A stretch of 26,997 nucleotides of DNA from Salinarimonas sp051117315 (lineage in GTDB: Bacteria; Pseudomonadota; Alphaproteobacteria; Rhizobiales; Beijerinckiaceae), in contig JBNPEA010000090.1 in the NCBI GenBank assembly GCA_051117315.1, positions 1-26,997 of the forward strand, given 5' to 3'. A program made the position numbers and the translations under genes. Below the pieces are notes generated by a model. The model did no database searches and was not told where the DNA came from. It worked only from the letters and a program-made list of their open reading frames with translations. Positions 12,305-20,781 of this stretch are shown here, piece after piece (the first letter of the stretch is position 1; the number at the start of each line of letters is the position of its first letter).

Positions 12305-14071
12305 ATGGCCCGCCATTCACACCCCACCCTCTGGGGCGCGAGCCTGGTCGCACCGGGCCGCACGCGCTTTCGCCTCTGGGCGCCGATCCAGCGGCAGCCG
12401 CATCTCGTGATCGAGGGCCGCGCGCCCGTGCCGATGGACAAGCAGGACGCAGGCTGGTTCGAGGTCGAGGTCGACTGCGATGCCGGCACGCCCTACCGCT
12501 ACCGGCTCGACGACGGCATGCTCGTGCCCGATCCCGCGTCGAAGGCGCAGGCGGCGGATGTGCACGACCCGTCGCTCGTCGTCGATCCGCACGCCCATGA
12601 GTGGGTGCACGACGGCTGGCGCGGCCGGCCGCTGGAGGAGCTCGTCGTCTACGAGCTGCACGTCGGGCTGCTCGGCGGCTTCGACGGCGTGCGCGCGCAC
12701 CTCGAGGGCCTCGCCGATCTCGGAGTCACGGCGATCCAGCTGATGCCGATCGGCGAGTTTCCCGGCGCGCGCAACTGGGGCTACGACGGCGTGCTGCCCT
12801 ATGCGCCGGACGCCGCCTACGGCACGCCGGACGACCTCAAGCGCCTCGTCGACGCGGCGCACGGGCTCGGGCTGCAGGTCTTCCTCGACGTCGTCTACAA
12901 CCACTTCGGGCCGGAGGGGAACTACCTCCACGCCTATGCGGAACCGTTCTTCCGGACCGACATCCACACGCCCTGGGGCGCCGCGATCGACTTCCGCCGC
13001 CGCGAGGTCCGGCGCTTCTTCGCTGACAACGTGCTGATGTGGCTGATGGAGTACCGCCTCGACGGCCTGCGCTTCGACGCCGTCCACCAGATCCCCGAGC
13101 GCGACTGGCTCGACGAGGTAGCCGCCGAGGTGCGCCGCACCATCGAGCCGGGGCGGCACGTGCACCTCGTCCTCGAGAACGAGGAGAACGATCCCGGCTA
13201 TCTCGGGCGGGACATCGACGCGCAGTGGAACGACGATTTCCACCATTGCGTCCACGTGATGCTCACCGGCGAGGACCAGTCCTACTACGGCAACTACGTC
13301 CGCGACACCGCCGGCAAGCTCGCGCGTGCGCTGAAGGAGGGCTTCGTCTACCAGGGCGAGCCGCCGGAGAACGGGGAGGGCGGCCCGCGCGGCGGCCCCT
13401 CCGGGCATCTGCCGCCCACTGCCTTCGTCACCCACATCCAGAACCACGACCAGATCGGCAACCGCGCCTTCGGCGACCGCCTCGCCGCGCTCGTCGACCG
13501 CACGGCGCTCGACGCCGCGGTGGCGCTGCACCTCCTGTGCCCGCAACTGCCGATGATCTTCATGGGCGAGGAGACCGGGGCGCGGGAGCCCTACCTGTTC
13601 TTCACCGACTATCACGATGCGCTCGCCGACACCGTCCGCGAGGGACGCCGGCGCGAGTTCAAGGCCTTCCCCGAGTTCGCGGACCCGCAGACCCGCGCCC
13701 GCATCCCCGACCCGAACGCGCCCGAGACCTTCGCGCGCTCGCGCCCCCCCATTGCCGGAGAGCGGGGGGACGACGTCGTGACGGCGCTCTACCGCCATCT
13801 GCTCGCCGCCCGCGCCGAGACCATCGTCCCGCGCCTGAAGGGCGCCGCCGCCGAAAGCGCCGAGGTCGTCGACGAGAAGGCCGTGATCGGCCGCTGGCGC
13901 ATGGGCGACGGCGCGCGGCTGACGCTCCTGACCAATCTCGGCGCGACCCCCGCACCGCTCGGCGCGATCTCCGTGCCGGCGTGCGAGCCCTTCGTCGTCG
14001 TCGGGCAGCCGCTCGCCGAAGGCGGCGTGCCCGCCCACACCACAATCGCCTGGCTGGAGGACGCTTCGTGA
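12305..14071 (+). CDS. treZ: Malto-oligosyltrehalose trehalohydrolase TreZ
   Basis: TreZ cleaves the alpha-1,4 bond next to the terminal trehalosyl unit made by TreY and releases free trehalose. The 588-aa product has the usual length and architecture: an N-terminal beta domain (FRLWAPIQ), then the GH13 barrel with the GYDGVLPYAPDAAYGTPDD region, DVVYNHFGPEGNYL, Asp258 (GLRFDAVHQI), Glu291 (VLENEEND) and Asp382 (IQNHDQIGNRAFGDRL). The start is ATG 12305 behind GAGGACA. The stop overlaps the malQ start as TGATG, so the two are probably translationally coupled. The upstream hairpin at 12218-12260 separates it from glgX, so it may have its own promoter; I cannot point to a clear one. Confidence 0.96.
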   Translation: MARHSHPTLWGASLVAPGRTRFRLWAPIQRQPHLVIEGRAPVPMDKQDAGWFEVEVDCDAGTPYRYRLDDGMLVPDPASKAQAADVHDPSLVVDPHAHEWVHDGWRGRPLEELVVYELHVGLLGGFDGVRAHLEGLADLGVTAIQLMPIGEFPGARNWGYDGVLPYAPDAAYGTPDDLKRLVDAAHGLGLQVFLDVVYNHFGPEGNYLHAYAEPFFRTDIHTPWGAAIDFRRREVRRFFADNVLMWLMEYRLDGLRFDAVHQIPERDWLDEVAAEVRRTIEPGRHVHLVLENEENDPGYLGRDIDAQWNDDFHHCVHVMLTGEDQSYYGNYVRDTAGKLARALKEGFVYQGEPPENGEGGPRGGPSGHLPPTAFVTHIQNHDQIGNRAFGDRLAALVDRTALDAAVALHLLCPQLPMIFMGEETGAREPYLFFTDYHDALADTVREGRRREFKAFPEFADPQTRARIPDPNAPETFARSRPPIAGERGDDVVTALYRHLLAARAETIVPRLKGAAAESAEVVDEKAVIGRWRMGDGARLTLLTNLGATPAPLGAISVPACEPFVVVGQPLAEGGVPAHTTIAWLEDAS

Positions 14072-16092
14072 TGGCCGATGCGCTGCACGCGCTCGCCGAG
14101 GAGGCGGGCCTGCACATCCGCTGGGAGGATTTCCGGGGCCGGCCCGCCGAGGTCGGCGCCGAGACCCTCCGCCGCGTCCTCGCCGCCATGGGCCTGCCGG
14201 CCGGCAGCGCGGACGAGATCGCGGACAGCCGCGCGCGGCTGCGCCAGGAGGCCGGCGCGGGCCTCTCCTTCCTGACGACCGAGGTCGGGCAGCCGACCCC
14301 GCTGCCCGCCGCCTTCGCGCAGAGCGCGGTCGCTGTGCTGCGCCACGAGCACGGCGGGCGCCGCGAGATGCGGCTCGCCCCCTCCGCCGGCGGGCTCTCG
14401 CTGCCGCCGGTCCTCGAGCCCGGCTATCACGGCCTCGAGATCGGGGATCACCACCTCACCCTCGCGGTGGCGCCGCGCCACGGCGTGCGGGTGGAGGACA
14501 TCACCGGGGGACGCGACGTCTTCGGTCTCGCCGCGCAGATCTACTCCCTGCCGCCGCGTCCGGGCGAGGAGTTCGGCGACTTCGGCGCGCTCGCCGCCTA
14601 TTGCGAGGCCGCCGGGCGGGGCGGGGCGGATGCGGTGGCGATGAGCCCGAGCCACGCGGGCTTTTCCGCCGACGCCTCGCGCTTCAGCCCCTACTCGCCC
14701 TCCACGCGCCTGTTCCACAACGTCCTCTATGCCGATCCGACGGCGGTGTTCGGCGACATCGACCTCTCCGGCGAGGCGCCCCCGCGCGGCGACCTCGTCG
14801 ACTGGGAGGCGGGCGCGCGGATCAAGCTCGCCCGCCTGCGTGCGCTGTTCGAGCGTTTCGAGGCGTCCGGCGACGCGCCGCTGCGGGCGGCGTTCGCGGG
14901 CTTTCGCGCCGCGGGCGGCACGCTCCTCGAGAACCACGCGCGCTACGAGGCGCTGCACGCGCATCTCGGCGGCGCCGGCTTCCACGACTGGCCGGAGCCC
15001 TACCGCGATCCGGGAAGCCCCGCCGTCGAGGCCTTCTGCCGCGAGAACGTCGAAGAGGTCGTCTTCCACGCCTTCCTGCAATGGCTCGCCGAGCGCTCGC
15101 TCGTCGACGCGCAGGCGCGCGCGAAGGCGGCCGGGATGGCGATCGGCCTCGTCGCCGACCTCGCGGTCGGCATGGACGGCGGCGGCAGCCATGTCTGGTC
15201 GCGGCGCGAGGACGTGCTCGACGGCCTCTCCATCGGCGCGCCGCCCGACCTGCTCGGCCCTACGGGCCAGGACTGGGGCCTCACCAACTTCTCGCCACGC
15301 GCGCTCCTCGCCACCGGCTTCCAGCCGTTCCTGGCGACGCTGCGCGCGGCGCTGCGCTGCGCCGGCGGGGTTCGCATCGACCACGTCATGGGTCTGCGCC
15401 GGCTCTGGGTCGTGCCCGACGGCATGACGCCCCACGACGGCTGCTACATCTCCTATCCCGAGGAGGACATGCTGCGCCTCGTCGCGCTCGAATCCTACCG
15501 ATCCGGCGGCGTGGTGATCGGCGAGGATCTCGGCACCGTGCCCCCCGGCTTCCGGCCGAAGCTCGACCGCGCGGGCGTGCTGGGCATGCGGGTGCTCTGG
15601 TTCGAGCGCGGCGCGCACGGGCGCTTCACCGCCCCGCGGCGCTACGCCCGCCACGCCGCCTCGATGACGACGACCCACGATCTGCCCACCGTCGCCGGCT
15701 GGTGGCGCGGCAACGACGTCGACTGGCGCGAGCGCGTCGGCCACGGCGACGCCGAGTTCCACCGGACCCAGCACGAGGAGCGTGACGCCGACCGCGCCAA
15801 GCTGTGGGAGGCCCTCGTCGAGGCCGGCACCGCCGACGGCGCGCCGCCCGCGCTGGAGGAGACCGATCCCGTGGTCGATGCGGCGCTCGGCTTCGTCGCC
15901 GCGACCGCCTCGAACCTGGCGATCCTGCCGGCGGAGGACCTGCACGGTCTGGTCGAGCAGCCGAACCTGCCCGGAACCCTCCACGAGCACCCGAATTGGC
16001 GTAGACGGCTCCCGTTCGAAGGTCTCGACGATCCCGCCGCCAGCCGCCGGATGGCGCTCCTCGCGACGGCGCGGCCGCGGGATAAGGCGTAG
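14071..16092 (+). CDS. malQ: 4-alpha-glucanotransferase (amylomaltase) MalQ
   Basis: MalQ disproportionates malto-oligosaccharides, transferring glucan segments so that short products become long enough for TreY. The 673-aa product carries the GH77 signature: FSPYSPSTRLFHNVLY, the GLVADLAVGMDGGG segment, nucleophile Asp437 (VRIDHVMGL), acid/base Glu485 (VIGEDLGTVPP) and Asp537 (TTHDLPTVAGWW). The ATG at 14071 overlaps the treZ stop by one base. An open frame running further upstream from 13039 only covers treZ coding sequence and is discarded. The N-terminal 150 residues form the poorly conserved extension seen in long bacterial MalQ proteins. The stop is TAG at 16090-16092, followed by a palindromic element. 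A treZ-malQ-treY order is familiar in Rhizobiales. Confidence 0.95.
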   Translation: MADALHALAEEAGLHIRWEDFRGRPAEVGAETLRRVLAAMGLPAGSADEIADSRARLRQEAGAGLSFLTTEVGQPTPLPAAFAQSAVAVLRHEHGGRREMRLAPSAGGLSLPPVLEPGYHGLEIGDHHLTLAVAPRHGVRVEDITGGRDVFGLAAQIYSLPPRPGEEFGDFGALAAYCEAAGRGGADAVAMSPSHAGFSADASRFSPYSPSTRLFHNVLYADPTAVFGDIDLSGEAPPRGDLVDWEAGARIKLARLRALFERFEASGDAPLRAAFAGFRAAGGTLLENHARYEALHAHLGGAGFHDWPEPYRDPGSPAVEAFCRENVEEVVFHAFLQWLAERSLVDAQARAKAAGMAIGLVADLAVGMDGGGSHVWSRREDVLDGLSIGAPPDLLGPTGQDWGLTNFSPRALLATGFQPFLATLRAALRCAGGVRIDHVMGLRRLWVVPDGMTPHDGCYISYPEEDMLRLVALESYRSGGVVIGEDLGTVPPGFRPKLDRAGVLGMRVLWFERGAHGRFTAPRRYARHAASMTTTHDLPTVAGWWRGNDVDWRERVGHGDAEFHRTQHEERDADRAKLWEALVEAGTADGAPPALEETDPVVDAALGFVAATASNLAILPAEDLHGLVEQPNLPGTLHEHPNWRRRLPFEGLDDPAASRRMALLATARPRDKA

Positions 16093-16112
16093 GATCGGCA
16101 CGCGGCGGCGAT

Positions 16113-16223
16113 ACCTCCCCTTCGGGAGGGTGGGCCGCGCAGCGGACCGGTGGGGGCGAGCGGTCGCGCATCTCGCCCCCACCCGTCGGCTCCAAGAGCC
16201 GCCGACCTCCCCGCGGGGGAGGT
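16113..16223. repeat. Composite palindromic intergenic element between malQ and treY
   Basis: Four inverted repeats are packed into 111 bp: CCTCCC/GGGAGG (16114-16129); GGTGGGGGCGAG/CTCGCCCCCACC, a perfect 12-bp pair (16149-16160 with 16172-16183); GTCGGC/GCCGAC (16185-16190 with 16201-16206); and ACCTCCCC/GGGGAGGT, a perfect 8-bp pair with a GCG loop (16205-16223). The outer ACCTCCCC and GGGGAGGT arms can also pair across the whole element. It resembles the short dispersed palindromic elements common in Rhizobiales intergenic DNA. It could also act as a terminator or mRNA-processing site between malQ and treY. Confidence 0.7.
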
Positions 16224-16258
16224 GACGGGCCGGCGCACAGGACAACGAGGCCCGAGCA

Positions 16259-18988
16259 ATGACGACCGACACCCCGATCGCCCCGCGCGTCCCGCGCGCC
16301 ACCTACCGGCTCCAGCTGCGTCGCGAGTTCCCGTTCGAGGCGGCGGAGCGGGTCGTGCCGTACCTCGCGGCGCTGGGCGTCACCCATCTCTACCTCTCGC
16401 CGATCCTGGCCTCGCGCCGCGGCTCCGTGCACGGCTACGACGGCGTCGACTTCACCCACGTCGATCCCGAGATCGGCGGCGAGGACGGCCTGCGGGCGCT
16501 CGTCGCCGCCGCGCGGCGGCACGGAATGGGGCTCTTCGCCGACATCGTGCCCAACCACATGGCGGTGGGCGGCGCCGACAACCGGTTCTGGCTCGACGTG
16601 CTCGAGAACGGGCAGGGGAGCCGCTACGCGCACTACTTCGACATCGACTGGACCACTCCGGACCCGGTGCTCGAGGGGAAGGTCGCCGCGCCCTTCCTCG
16701 GCGCGCCTTACGGGCAGGCGCTGGCCAGTCGCGAGATCCGGATCGTGCTCGACCCGCACATGCGCCGGCTGTGCGCCGCCTACTACCATCACCGCTTCCC
16801 CCTGAACCCCGGCGACTACGGCGAGATCCTGCGTGCCGGCGACCCCGCGCTGGCGCCGATGGCGGAGCGTTTCGACGCGGCGCGCACGCCCGAGGCCTTC
16901 AAGGAGGCGCGCGTCGCGCTGGCCCAGGAGGCCGGCGAGACCCTGGAGGCCGCGCTCGCACGCGTGTCCGAGCCCGCGACGTTGCACCCCATCCTGGAAC
17001 GCCAGCACTGGCGCCTGGCCTGGTGGCGCACGGCGGGCGACGAGATCAACTGGCGGCGCTTCTTCGACATCACCGAGCTCGCGGGGCTCAGGGTCGAGGA
17101 GGAGGACGTGTTCGAGGGCGTGCACGCCGAGATCTTCCGCCTCTACGCCGAGGGCCTGATCGACGGCCTGCGCATCGACCACGTCGACGGCCTCGCCGAC
17201 CCCGCGGGCTACGGCCGGCGCCTGCGCGAGCGCCTCGGCGAGATCGCGCCCGAGCGGCCGCGCGAGGCGCCACCGGGGCCGGCGCTGGTGCTCGTCGAGA
17301 AGATCCTCGCCCACGACGAGACGCTGCCGACGGACTGGGCGGTCGACGGCACCACCGGCTACGAGTTCATGGACGCCGTCGGCGGCCTGCTGCACGACCC
17401 GGACGGCGAGGAGATGTTCACCGACCTGTGGAGCGAGATCGCCGGCCGCTATCCGGACTTCGCCTCCGAGGAGCTCGACGCCCGCAACGAGATGCTGGTG
17501 CGCAACTTCGCCGGCCAGCTCGACGCCGTGGCGCACGCCTTCCACGACCTCGCGCGGCGCGATCTCGAGACCCGCGACGTCACCTACCACGCCATCCGCC
17601 GCGCCCTCGTCGCGCTGATCGCCGCCTTCCCGGCCTATCGCACCTACGCCACCGCCGGCGCGGCGCCCGGCGCGGACGCGCCGATCCTGGAGCGCGCGGT
17701 GGAGGCGGCCAAGGCCATGGCCGGGCCGGGCGAGGCGCCGATCGTCGATCTCGTCAACGGCTGGATCCAGGGCGTCGGCGTCGCCGACCAGGAGATCCGC
17801 GCCCGCGCCGTGGTGGCGCTGCAGCAGCTCTGCGCGCCCGTCGCGGCGAAGGCCGTGGAGGACACCGCCTTCTACCGCTACGGCCGGCTGGTCTCCCGCA
17901 ACGAGGTCGGCTCCGATCCCGGCCGCTTCGCGATCTCGCGCGACGCCTTCCACGCCCAGGCGTTGGAGCGCGCCGAGCTGTTCCCGTATTCGATGCTCGC
18001 CACCGCCACCCATGACCACAAGCGCGGCGAGGACCTGCGCGCCCGTCTCGCGGCGCTCTCCGAGGTCCCCGCCGCCTGGGCCGACCGGGTCGGCGCCTGG
18101 CTCGACCTCAACAAGCGCCATTCGCGCGACGCGGTCGATCCGGCCGACGAGTACGTCCTCTACCAGATGCTGCTCGGCGCCTGGCCCTACGGCCTCGCGC
18201 CGGACGACGCCGAGGGCGTCAAGCGCCTCGGTGCGCGCCTCGCCCGCTGGCAGGAGAAGGCGCTGCGCGAGGGCAAGCTCAACTCGTCCTGGACGGAGCC
18301 GGACGCGGACTACGAGGCCGCCTGCGCGCGCTTCGTCGAGGCGGTGACCGATCCCGCGATCGCGCCGGCGTTCCTGCAATCCGTGCACGCCTTCGCCGAC
18401 GCGCTCGCGCCCGCCGGCGCGGCGAACGGGCTCGTGCAGGCCTTCCTGCGCTGCACCGCGCCGGGCGTGCCGGACTGCTACCAGGGCCGCGAGTTCTGGG
18501 ACTTCTCCCTCGTCGACCCCGACAACCGCGACCCGGTGGACTACGAGGTCCGGGAGGCGGCGCTCGCCGATGCGGCCCCGCTCGCGGAGCTCGCGACACA
18601 CTTCCGCGACGGTCGCGTCAAGCAGCGGCTGATCGCGCGCTGCCTCGAGGCCCGCCGGGCGCTGCCGGATCTGTTCGCCGAGGGCGAGTACGTGCCGCTG
18701 GCGGTACGGGGTCGGCGCGCCTCCCATGTCGTCGCCTTCGCGCGGCGGCACTCCTCGTCGGCGGCGATCGCGCTCACCGGCCGGCTGATGGGCGGGCCGC
18801 TGATCGGCGGCGAGGCCCTCGCGCCGCCCGCCGAGTGGTGGGGCGACACGCAGGTCGTCCTGCCCAACGACCTCGTCGACTCGCGGATGCGCGACGCCCT
18901 CGGCGACGGGAGCCGGACCTTCGGCGACGCGACGCCGGTGGCGGAGCTCCTCGGCGTCCTGCCGGCGGGGCTGTGGACCATGGGGTGA
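16259..18988 (+). CDS. treY: Malto-oligosyltrehalose synthase TreY
   Basis: TreY isomerises the reducing-end alpha-1,4 glucosidic bond of a malto-oligosaccharide to alpha-1,1, forming the substrate of TreZ. The 909-aa product shows the family features in order: LYLSPILASRRGSVHGYD near the N-terminus, DIVPNHMAVGG, nucleophile Asp307 (GLRIDHVDGLADP), acid/base Glu347 (LVEKILAHDE, followed by GTTGYEFMD), Asp586 (ATATHDHKRGEDLRARL) and the C-terminal VPDCYQGREFWDFSLVDPDNR. The start ATG 16259 has GAGG at 16247-16250, eight bases upstream. It is separated from malQ by 166 bp holding a composite palindrome, so its expression may be set apart from treZ-malQ although TreY acts before TreZ in the pathway. 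Confidence 0.96.
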   Translation: MTTDTPIAPRVPRATYRLQLRREFPFEAAERVVPYLAALGVTHLYLSPILASRRGSVHGYDGVDFTHVDPEIGGEDGLRALVAAARRHGMGLFADIVPNHMAVGGADNRFWLDVLENGQGSRYAHYFDIDWTTPDPVLEGKVAAPFLGAPYGQALASREIRIVLDPHMRRLCAAYYHHRFPLNPGDYGEILRAGDPALAPMAERFDAARTPEAFKEARVALAQEAGETLEAALARVSEPATLHPILERQHWRLAWWRTAGDEINWRRFFDITELAGLRVEEEDVFEGVHAEIFRLYAEGLIDGLRIDHVDGLADPAGYGRRLRERLGEIAPERPREAPPGPALVLVEKILAHDETLPTDWAVDGTTGYEFMDAVGGLLHDPDGEEMFTDLWSEIAGRYPDFASEELDARNEMLVRNFAGQLDAVAHAFHDLARRDLETRDVTYHAIRRALVALIAAFPAYRTYATAGAAPGADAPILERAVEAAKAMAGPGEAPIVDLVNGWIQGVGVADQEIRARAVVALQQLCAPVAAKAVEDTAFYRYGRLVSRNEVGSDPGRFAISRDAFHAQALERAELFPYSMLATATHDHKRGEDLRARLAALSEVPAAWADRVGAWLDLNKRHSRDAVDPADEYVLYQMLLGAWPYGLAPDDAEGVKRLGARLARWQEKALREGKLNSSWTEPDADYEAACARFVEAVTDPAIAPAFLQSVHAFADALAPAGAANGLVQAFLRCTAPGVPDCYQGREFWDFSLVDPDNRDPVDYEVREAALADAAPLAELATHFRDGRVKQRLIARCLEARRALPDLFAEGEYVPLAVRGRRASHVVAFARRHSSSAAIALTGRLMGGPLIGGEALAPPAEWWGDTQVVLPNDLVDSRMRDALGDGSRTFGDATPVAELLGVLPAGLWTMG

Positions 18989-19017
18989 TCGCTGCCAGCC
19001 GGTTGCCGTGACGCGGG

Positions 19018-19046
19018 TTGCCCCCGAGCCCCGCGCACGGTATCGC
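19018..19046 (+). promoter_or_regulatory. Possible sigma-70 promoter for hisS
   Basis: The treY-hisS gap is 98 bp. Within it TTGCCC (19018-19023) and TATCGC (19041-19046) are separated by 17 bp and lie about 40 bp before the hisS ATG. The hexamers match the consensus only in part, so this is a weak call in very GC-rich DNA. No terminator is evident for treY. Confidence 0.3.
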
Positions 19047-19086
19047 GTGGCGCTCGGATCGGCACGGGCAGGACGGATCACGAGCG

Positions 19087-20589
19087 ATGGCCAAATCGGG
19101 CAAGAATGACGACGCGAAGGCGAGCCGGCTGAAGCCGCGGGTGCCGCGGGGCTTCGTCGACCGCGGCCCGGGCGAGCTCGCCGCCGCCGAGCGCATGCTC
19201 GCCGAGATCCGCGCCGTCTACGAGCTCTACGGCTTCGAGGCCGTGGAGACCCCGCTCGTCGAGTACACCGACATGCTCGGCAAGTTCCTGCCCGACCAGG
19301 ACCGGCCGAACGAGGGCGTGTTCTCGTTCCAGGACGAGGACGAGCAGTGGCTGTCGCTGCGCTACGACCTCACGGCCCCGCTCGCCCGCTACGTGTCGGA
19401 GAACTTCGAGGCCCTGCCGAAGCCCTACCGCTCCTACCGGTCCGGCTGGGTGTTCCGCAACGAGAAGCCGGGGCCGGGACGCTTCCGCCAGTTCATGCAG
19501 TTCGACGCCGACACGGTCGGCGCGGCCTCCGTCGCGGCGGATGCCGAGATGTGCATGATGGCCGCCGACACGCTGGACCGGCTGGGGCTCGCGGGCCAGT
19601 ACGTCGTCAAGGTCAACAACCGCAAGGTCCTCGACGGCGTCATGGAGGCGATCGGGCTTTCCGGCGAGGACGAGGCGGGGCGCCGCCTCGTCGTGCTCCG
19701 CGCCATCGACAAGCTCGACAAGGTCGGCCCGGAGGGCGTGCGCGCGCTGCTCGGCGAGGGGCGCATGGATCCGAGCGGGGACTACACCAAGGGGGCGGGG
19801 CTCGACGCGCGCCAGGCCGAGCGGGTCGTCGCCTTCACCGAGGCCGCTCGCGCCACGCTCGAGGAGACCTTCGCCGCGCTGGAGGCGGTCGTCGCCGGTT
19901 CCGAGCGGGGTGGCGAGGGCGTGGCGGAACTGCGCGCCATCGCGGATCAGGTGGCGGCTGCCGGCTACGCGGATCGCGTCGTGGTCGACCCGTCCGTCGT
20001 GCGCGGCCTCGAGTACTACACCGGCCCCGTCTTCGAGGCGGAGCTGACCTTCCCGGTCACCAACGAGGACGGCGTGCCCGTGCGCTTCGGCTCGATCGGC
20101 GGGGGCGGGCGTTACGACGGGCTCGTCGGCCGCTTCCGGGCGGAGCCGGTGCCGGCGACGGGCTTCTCCATCGGCGTCTCTCGGCTGCTCGCGGCCCTGC
20201 GGCTCGTCGGCAGCCCGATCGTCGCCGGCGCCGAGCCGCAGGCGCCCGTCGTCGTGCTGGTGATGGACCGCGATCGCGTCGCCGACTACCAGCGCCTCGT
20301 CACGACGCTGCGTGGCGCCGGCATCCGCGCCGAGATGTATCTCGGGTCGGCCGGCATGAAGGCGCAGATGAAGTACGCCGACCGCCGCCGCAGCCCCTGC
20401 GTGATCATCCAGGGCTCGGACGAGCAGGCCCGCGGCGAGGTGCAGATCAAGGACCTGATCGAGGGCGCCAAGGCCTCCGCCGAAATCGAGACCAACGCCG
20501 AATGGAAAGCCGCCCGCCCGGCCCAGGTCTCCGTCCCGGAGGCCACGATGGTCGACGCGGTGCGCGAGATCCTCGCCCGGCATCGGTGA
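19087..20589 (+). CDS. hisS: Histidyl-tRNA synthetase HisRS
   Basis: HisRS charges tRNA-His with histidine. The 500-aa class II synthetase has motif 1 around ETPLVEYTDMLGKFLP, motif 2 in GWVFRNEKPGPGRFRQF, the histidine-specific GLEYYTGPVFEAEL segment, and motif 3 with IGGGGRYDGL and ATGFSIGVSRLL, followed by an anticodon-binding domain from about residue 380. The ATG at 19087 was chosen over an upstream in-frame ATG at 19018 because alignment-worthy sequence (PRGFVDRGPGELAAAE) starts only about 20 residues into the shorter form and the extension looks random. The motif-2 loop is of the alphaproteobacterial type, whose partner tRNA-His often lacks the extra G-1 base. It is a housekeeping gene between the glucan cluster and the photosynthesis cluster, convergent with crtC. 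Confidence 0.96.
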   Translation: MAKSGKNDDAKASRLKPRVPRGFVDRGPGELAAAERMLAEIRAVYELYGFEAVETPLVEYTDMLGKFLPDQDRPNEGVFSFQDEDEQWLSLRYDLTAPLARYVSENFEALPKPYRSYRSGWVFRNEKPGPGRFRQFMQFDADTVGAASVAADAEMCMMAADTLDRLGLAGQYVVKVNNRKVLDGVMEAIGLSGEDEAGRRLVVLRAIDKLDKVGPEGVRALLGEGRMDPSGDYTKGAGLDARQAERVVAFTEAARATLEETFAALEAVVAGSERGGEGVAELRAIADQVAAAGYADRVVVDPSVVRGLEYYTGPVFEAELTFPVTNEDGVPVRFGSIGGGGRYDGLVGRFRAEPVPATGFSIGVSRLLAALRLVGSPIVAGAEPQAPVVVLVMDRDRVADYQRLVTTLRGAGIRAEMYLGSAGMKAQMKYADRRRSPCVIIQGSDEQARGEVQIKDLIEGAKASAEIETNAEWKAARPAQVSVPEATMVDAVREILARHR

Positions 20590-20591
20590 GC

Positions 20592-20606
20592 GGGGGTGCC
20601 ATCCCC
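20592..20606. terminator. Possible hisS 3' hairpin
   Basis: GGGGGT (20592-20597) pairs with ATCCCC (20601-20606) over a 3-base loop, with one G-T pair, 3 bp after the hisS stop. There is no T-run. A second weak pair, CTGAG at 20631-20635 with CTCAG at 20650-20654, lies downstream. This is a weak terminator call. Confidence 0.3.
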
Positions 20607-20732
20607 GGGTCGCGAAGCGGGCCGGGGGGCCTGAGCCGCTGCGGGTTCTCTCAGCGTGCGCGGAGGGCGTGCGTCCACTGACGCCGCCGGAGGCCGTCCC
20701 CGCCGCGGCGTTGGCACGCCGCTCGATGGGCA

Positions 20733-20780
20733 CCTGTGGTTCTGGGTCCCGAACTGCCTTCGGCATCCGGGATGACAGCC
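20733..20780. repeat. Dispersed-type palindromic repeat between hisS and crtC
   Basis: The stretch reads CTGTGGTTCTGGGTCCCG, then a TGCC-TTC-GGCA hairpin core, then CGGGATGACAG. TCCCG at 20747-20751 pairs with CGGGA at 20768-20772, and TGCC at 20755-20758 with GGCA at 20762-20765. The flanks (GTGGTTCTGGGTCCCG and GGGATGACAG) look like a short palindromic family I recall as scattered in many copies through Bradyrhizobium- and Methylobacterium-type genomes. It sits 2 bp beyond the crtC stop and could serve as the 3' end of the crtD-crtC transcript. Confidence 0.55.
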
Positions 20781-20781
20781 G

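Noticed and set aside
13039..14070. Upstream extension of malQ through the treZ coding region
   Set aside because: It is an arginine- and proline-rich shadow of treZ; the MalQ N-terminus (MADALHALAEEAGLHIRWEDF) starts cleanly at the TGATG overlap.
15626..19081. Minus-strand open frame of 1151 codons opposite treY and the malQ end
   Set aside because: Same reasons; it also crosses the malQ-treY palindromic element and the treY-hisS gap, which a real gene is unlikely to do unnoticed.
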